The notes under the pieces are model-generated. The model worked only from the letters and a program-made list of their open reading frames with translations, searched no databases and had not been told where the DNA came from. A DNA stretch of 64,000 nucleotides, taken from the NCBI GenBank assembly GCA_018666235.1, contig JABJAB010000040.1:1-64000 (forward strand), written 5' to 3'. How positions within the stretch are numbered: position 1 is the stretch's first letter; each line of letters begins with the position of its first letter. Shown piece after piece: positions 63,101 through 64,000 of this stretch. Position numbers and translations under genes: made by a program. Source of the DNA: Ilumatobacter sp. (lineage in GTDB: Bacteria; Actinomycetota; Acidimicrobiia; Acidimicrobiales; Ilumatobacteraceae).

Positions 63101-63686
63101 CCTGAATTCCGTGATCCTGGATTTCAATGAAGAAGTTGTCGCGGCCAAAGATGTCCTGCAGCCGACCGGCTTTTTCAAGCGCTCCTTTGTCGTCACCGTT
63201 GAGCAGCGACTGCAGCACGTGGCCGCCGAGGCACCCGCTCGTGGCAATCAACCCGTCGGAGTATTTCTCGAGGAGCTCCCAGTCCATCCGGGGCTTGTAG
63301 TAGTACCCCTCCATGAATGCCAACGACGCGAGTTGGATGAGGTTCTTGTAGCCCTCGTTGTTCTCGGCGAGCAAGATCAGGTGGTAGTAAAGCTTCTTGC
63401 CACCTTCGGTTTCGCCACCTGAATCGTCAACCCGGCCGCGACGCGACGGACGTTCGCTGCGGTGCTCGTGGGCCATGTAGGCCTCGGTCCCGATGATCGG
63501 CTTAATGCCTTGGTTGTTGCACTCCTTGTAGAAGTCCAATGTGCCGTACATGTTGCCGTGATCGGTCATGCCGATCGCTGGTTGCCCGTCTTGTACCGCC
63601 TTGGCCACCAATTCATCGAGCCGCGATGCTCCGTCGAGCATCGAGAATTCGGTGTGGACGTGGAGGTGTGTGAAGGAGTCGGCCAT
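60102..63686 (-). CDS. dnaE: DNA polymerase III alpha subunit
   Basis: A 1194-residue replicative polymerase. Domains: PHP (THLHVHTEFSMLDGA with H8 and H10, GMTDHGNMYG), polymerase palm with PDIDMDFETRYRE at about residue 412 carrying the catalytic aspartates, thumb and fingers, tandem helix-hairpin-helix (YAFNKSHTFGYGLITYQTAYMKAHYPVEY), and an OB domain (VVVGGVITNLARKFTKKGDQMAVFLLEDL) with a short C-terminal tau-binding end. PHP metal ligands look intact, so built-in proofreading is possible. Full length for the family. ATG start at 63686; 73 bases separate it from bpa upstream. Confidence 0.97.
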   Translation of the reverse strand: MADSFTHLHVHTEFSMLDGASRLDELVAKAVQDGQPAIGMTDHGNMYGTLDFYKECNNQGIKPIIGTEAYMAHEHRSERPSRRGRVDDSGGETEGGKKLYYHLILLAENNEGYKNLIQLASLAFMEGYYYKPRMDWELLEKYSDGLIATSGCLGGHVLQSLLNGDDKGALEKAGRLQDIFGRDNFFIEIQDHGIQAQKETNPKLLEIAKKIKAPLLATNDTHYTHQDEHDAHDALLCVQTGSLMSDQKRLKFDGSDHYLKTAAEMRYLFREIPTACDNSLWIAERSNVEIEFGKPLLPNFPLPDGFVDDEAYLRHLTQVGAEKRWGKDVPSEAVERLAYELQVICDMGFASYFLITWDLIKYARDSNIRVGPGRGSAAGCAVAYALWITDLDPIKYDLLFERFLNPSRISMPDIDMDFETRYREDMIRYAAERYGRDHVAQIITFGSIKARNAARDAARVLGYPYGVGDKIAKAMPPLVMGRDTPLKYCFEQHPKYADGYKAAADLRAMYDTDPDIKKVVDVAKGLEGLKRSDGIHAAAVVITKDPVTDYVPIQRKPEAGVDPQDAPVVTQFEMHGVESLGLLKMDFLGLRNLDVISDAEFMIRERHDPSFDIEQTALDDPKTYQLLSRGDTIGIFQLESPPMRQLLKAMEPTTFPDIAAVLALYRPGPMSVNMHYDFADRKNGRQEVEFFHEDAKEVLGDTYGLMIYQESVMRVAQKFAGYSLAEADNLRKAMGKKSREVMAKARQAFEDGVVEQGYGDEMGPMLFDIIEKFADYAFNKSHTFGYGLITYQTAYMKAHYPVEYIASLLTSVKNNLDKAATYLADCRSMGIKVLTPDVNRSLMNFGALSPEELPPGVTVPVGSPGAITFGLSAVRNVGEALVELLIAERTENGQFSDFYDFVERVPEAVLNKRTIESLIKGGGFDALGHPRRGLLTVFEHIIDTTVKRRREREKGVMSLFGDWGDGEADSSGDGDSFTERTPIPDLHFDKSEQLRFEKEMLGLYVSDHPLFGVEGALKRKVEHALIDLPNMEDGTPVVVGGVITNLARKFTKKGDQMAVFLLEDLDASIEVTIFPRTLAEQGHKLEDDLIVSVKGRLDRRDESRFGIIGQTITVLHGLDDGPAVPLRLRMPSTSLDELKIQRLKRILKEHPGDSVVMVDIGMGQVLKLADEFRVDVDRSVGELRMAFGHEAVLL

Positions 63687-63759
63687 GAAGATGCTTTCGC
63701 TGCTTTCTTCGAGTTACAGCGTTGGGATTCTCGAACCTACCAGGTGCTCTCGAAGGCTC

Positions 63760-64000
63760 CTAGAGGTAGGTGCCGGGACGCTCGGCTTGCTGGCCCGGGA
63801 TGACCGGACCGCCAGCGAGCGAACGCTGCTGCTGGGCCATTTGAGCCTGCGCCATGGCCTGCTGCGCCATCATCGAGGCCTGGATTCCATGGAACAGCCC
63901 TTCGAGCCAGCCGACGAGCTGCGCCTTGGCGACGCGTAACTCTGCCTCGCTCGGCACCTCGTCGTGCTCGAAGGGCAGCGCAAGTGATCGCAGTTCTTCC
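63760..64000 (-). CDS. bpa: Bacterial proteasome activator Bpa/PafE (C-terminal part; cut by window edge)
   Basis: The frame is open to the right edge; 79 residues are visible. The segment SEAELRVAKAQLVGWLEGLFHGIQASMMAQQAMAQ matches the helical bundle of the DUF2587 family, the ATP-independent proteasome activator known from M. tuberculosis. The C-terminus ends PGTYL; activators dock into the 20S alpha ring through a C-terminal GQYL-type sequence with a penultimate tyrosine. The preceding ELRSLALPFEHDE also fits. It suggests the organism has a 20S proteasome. The start and N-terminus lie outside. Confidence 0.87.
   Translation of the reverse strand, partial: EELRSLALPFEHDEVPSEAELRVAKAQLVGWLEGLFHGIQASMMAQQAMAQAQMAQQQRSLAGGPVIPGQQAERPGTYL

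Noticed and set aside
61962..63422. 486-codon plus-strand ORF opposite dnaE
   Set aside because: Antisense shadow of well-conserved dnaE, as are several other long frames there; high-GC codon bias keeps them open.
63715..63745. T-loop-like GGTTCGAGAATCC on the minus strand between bpa and dnaE
   Set aside because: No acceptor, D or anticodon arms can be placed around it within the 73-base gap, so it is not a tRNA.

Overview
This 64-kb window is a dense, high-GC bacterial chromosome segment. Nearly all genes lie on the minus strand, in tightly coupled operons joined by ATGA, GTGA or TGATG overlaps. Gene content and order point to an actinobacterium. It carries a mycobacterial-type integration host factor (mihF), a PriA without helicase motifs, the phosphatidylinositol-mannoside (PIM) cluster next to thrS, the mycothiol ligase mshC, an InhA-type enoyl reductase and the C-terminus of the bacterial proteasome activator Bpa. 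DHODH class 1B, queuosine genes and many lipoproteins make a deep-branching class such as Acidimicrobiia (Ilumatobacter-like) more likely than a mycobacterium. That placement is inference from the proteins, not from a marker-gene search.

Layout. 1-1145: 3' part of a NirK-like copper oxidase with an extra cupredoxin domain. 1146-6556 (minus): priA, metK, coaBC, rpoZ, gmk, mihF. 6562-14790 (minus): the pyrimidine operon pyrR-pyrB-pyrC-(31-codon ORF)-carA-carB-pyrD, with a promoter and a PyrR-binding-loop-like hairpin in front. 14890-18636: DUF2079 membrane protein, nusB, efp, pepQ. 18657-23079: a copper/redox cluster with a SigC-like sigma factor heading a coupled operon of Sco1, cupredoxin lipoprotein, membrane protein and PCu(A)C chaperone; a divergent zinc-type anti-sigma and a TlpA-like thioredoxin follow. 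23100-41864: aspS, hisS, relA, apt, secF-secD-yajC, tgt-queA, ruvB-ruvA-ruvC, peroxiredoxin, yebC, pdxT-pdxS, DUF3048, htpX, lemA. 41891-47725: pimA-patA-pgsA-(unknown)-HIT-thrS. 47777-50656: plsC, mshC and divergent inhA/fabI.

50669-59386 is less conserved and looks accessory. It holds a YeaQ-type membrane protein, DUF1254, a PhyH-type dioxygenase, a 5'-truncated SulP transporter, a probable decayed coding stretch, a PPOX-fold flavoprotein, a DUF255 thioredoxin protein and a nitroreductase. 59419-63686 has an unknown protein and dnaE. The right edge cuts through bpa.

Points most worth a second look are the unannotated 31-codon ORF bridging pyrC and carA (good Shine-Dalgarno, ATGA overlaps at both ends, internal 20-bp palindrome and 12-bp tandem repeats), the PyrR-loop leader, the SigC-headed copper operon with an uncharacterised five-helix membrane protein, the conserved PIM/mycothiol/proteasome gene set, and the SulP truncation scar. 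No rRNA, tRNA, CRISPR array or insertion sequence was seen.
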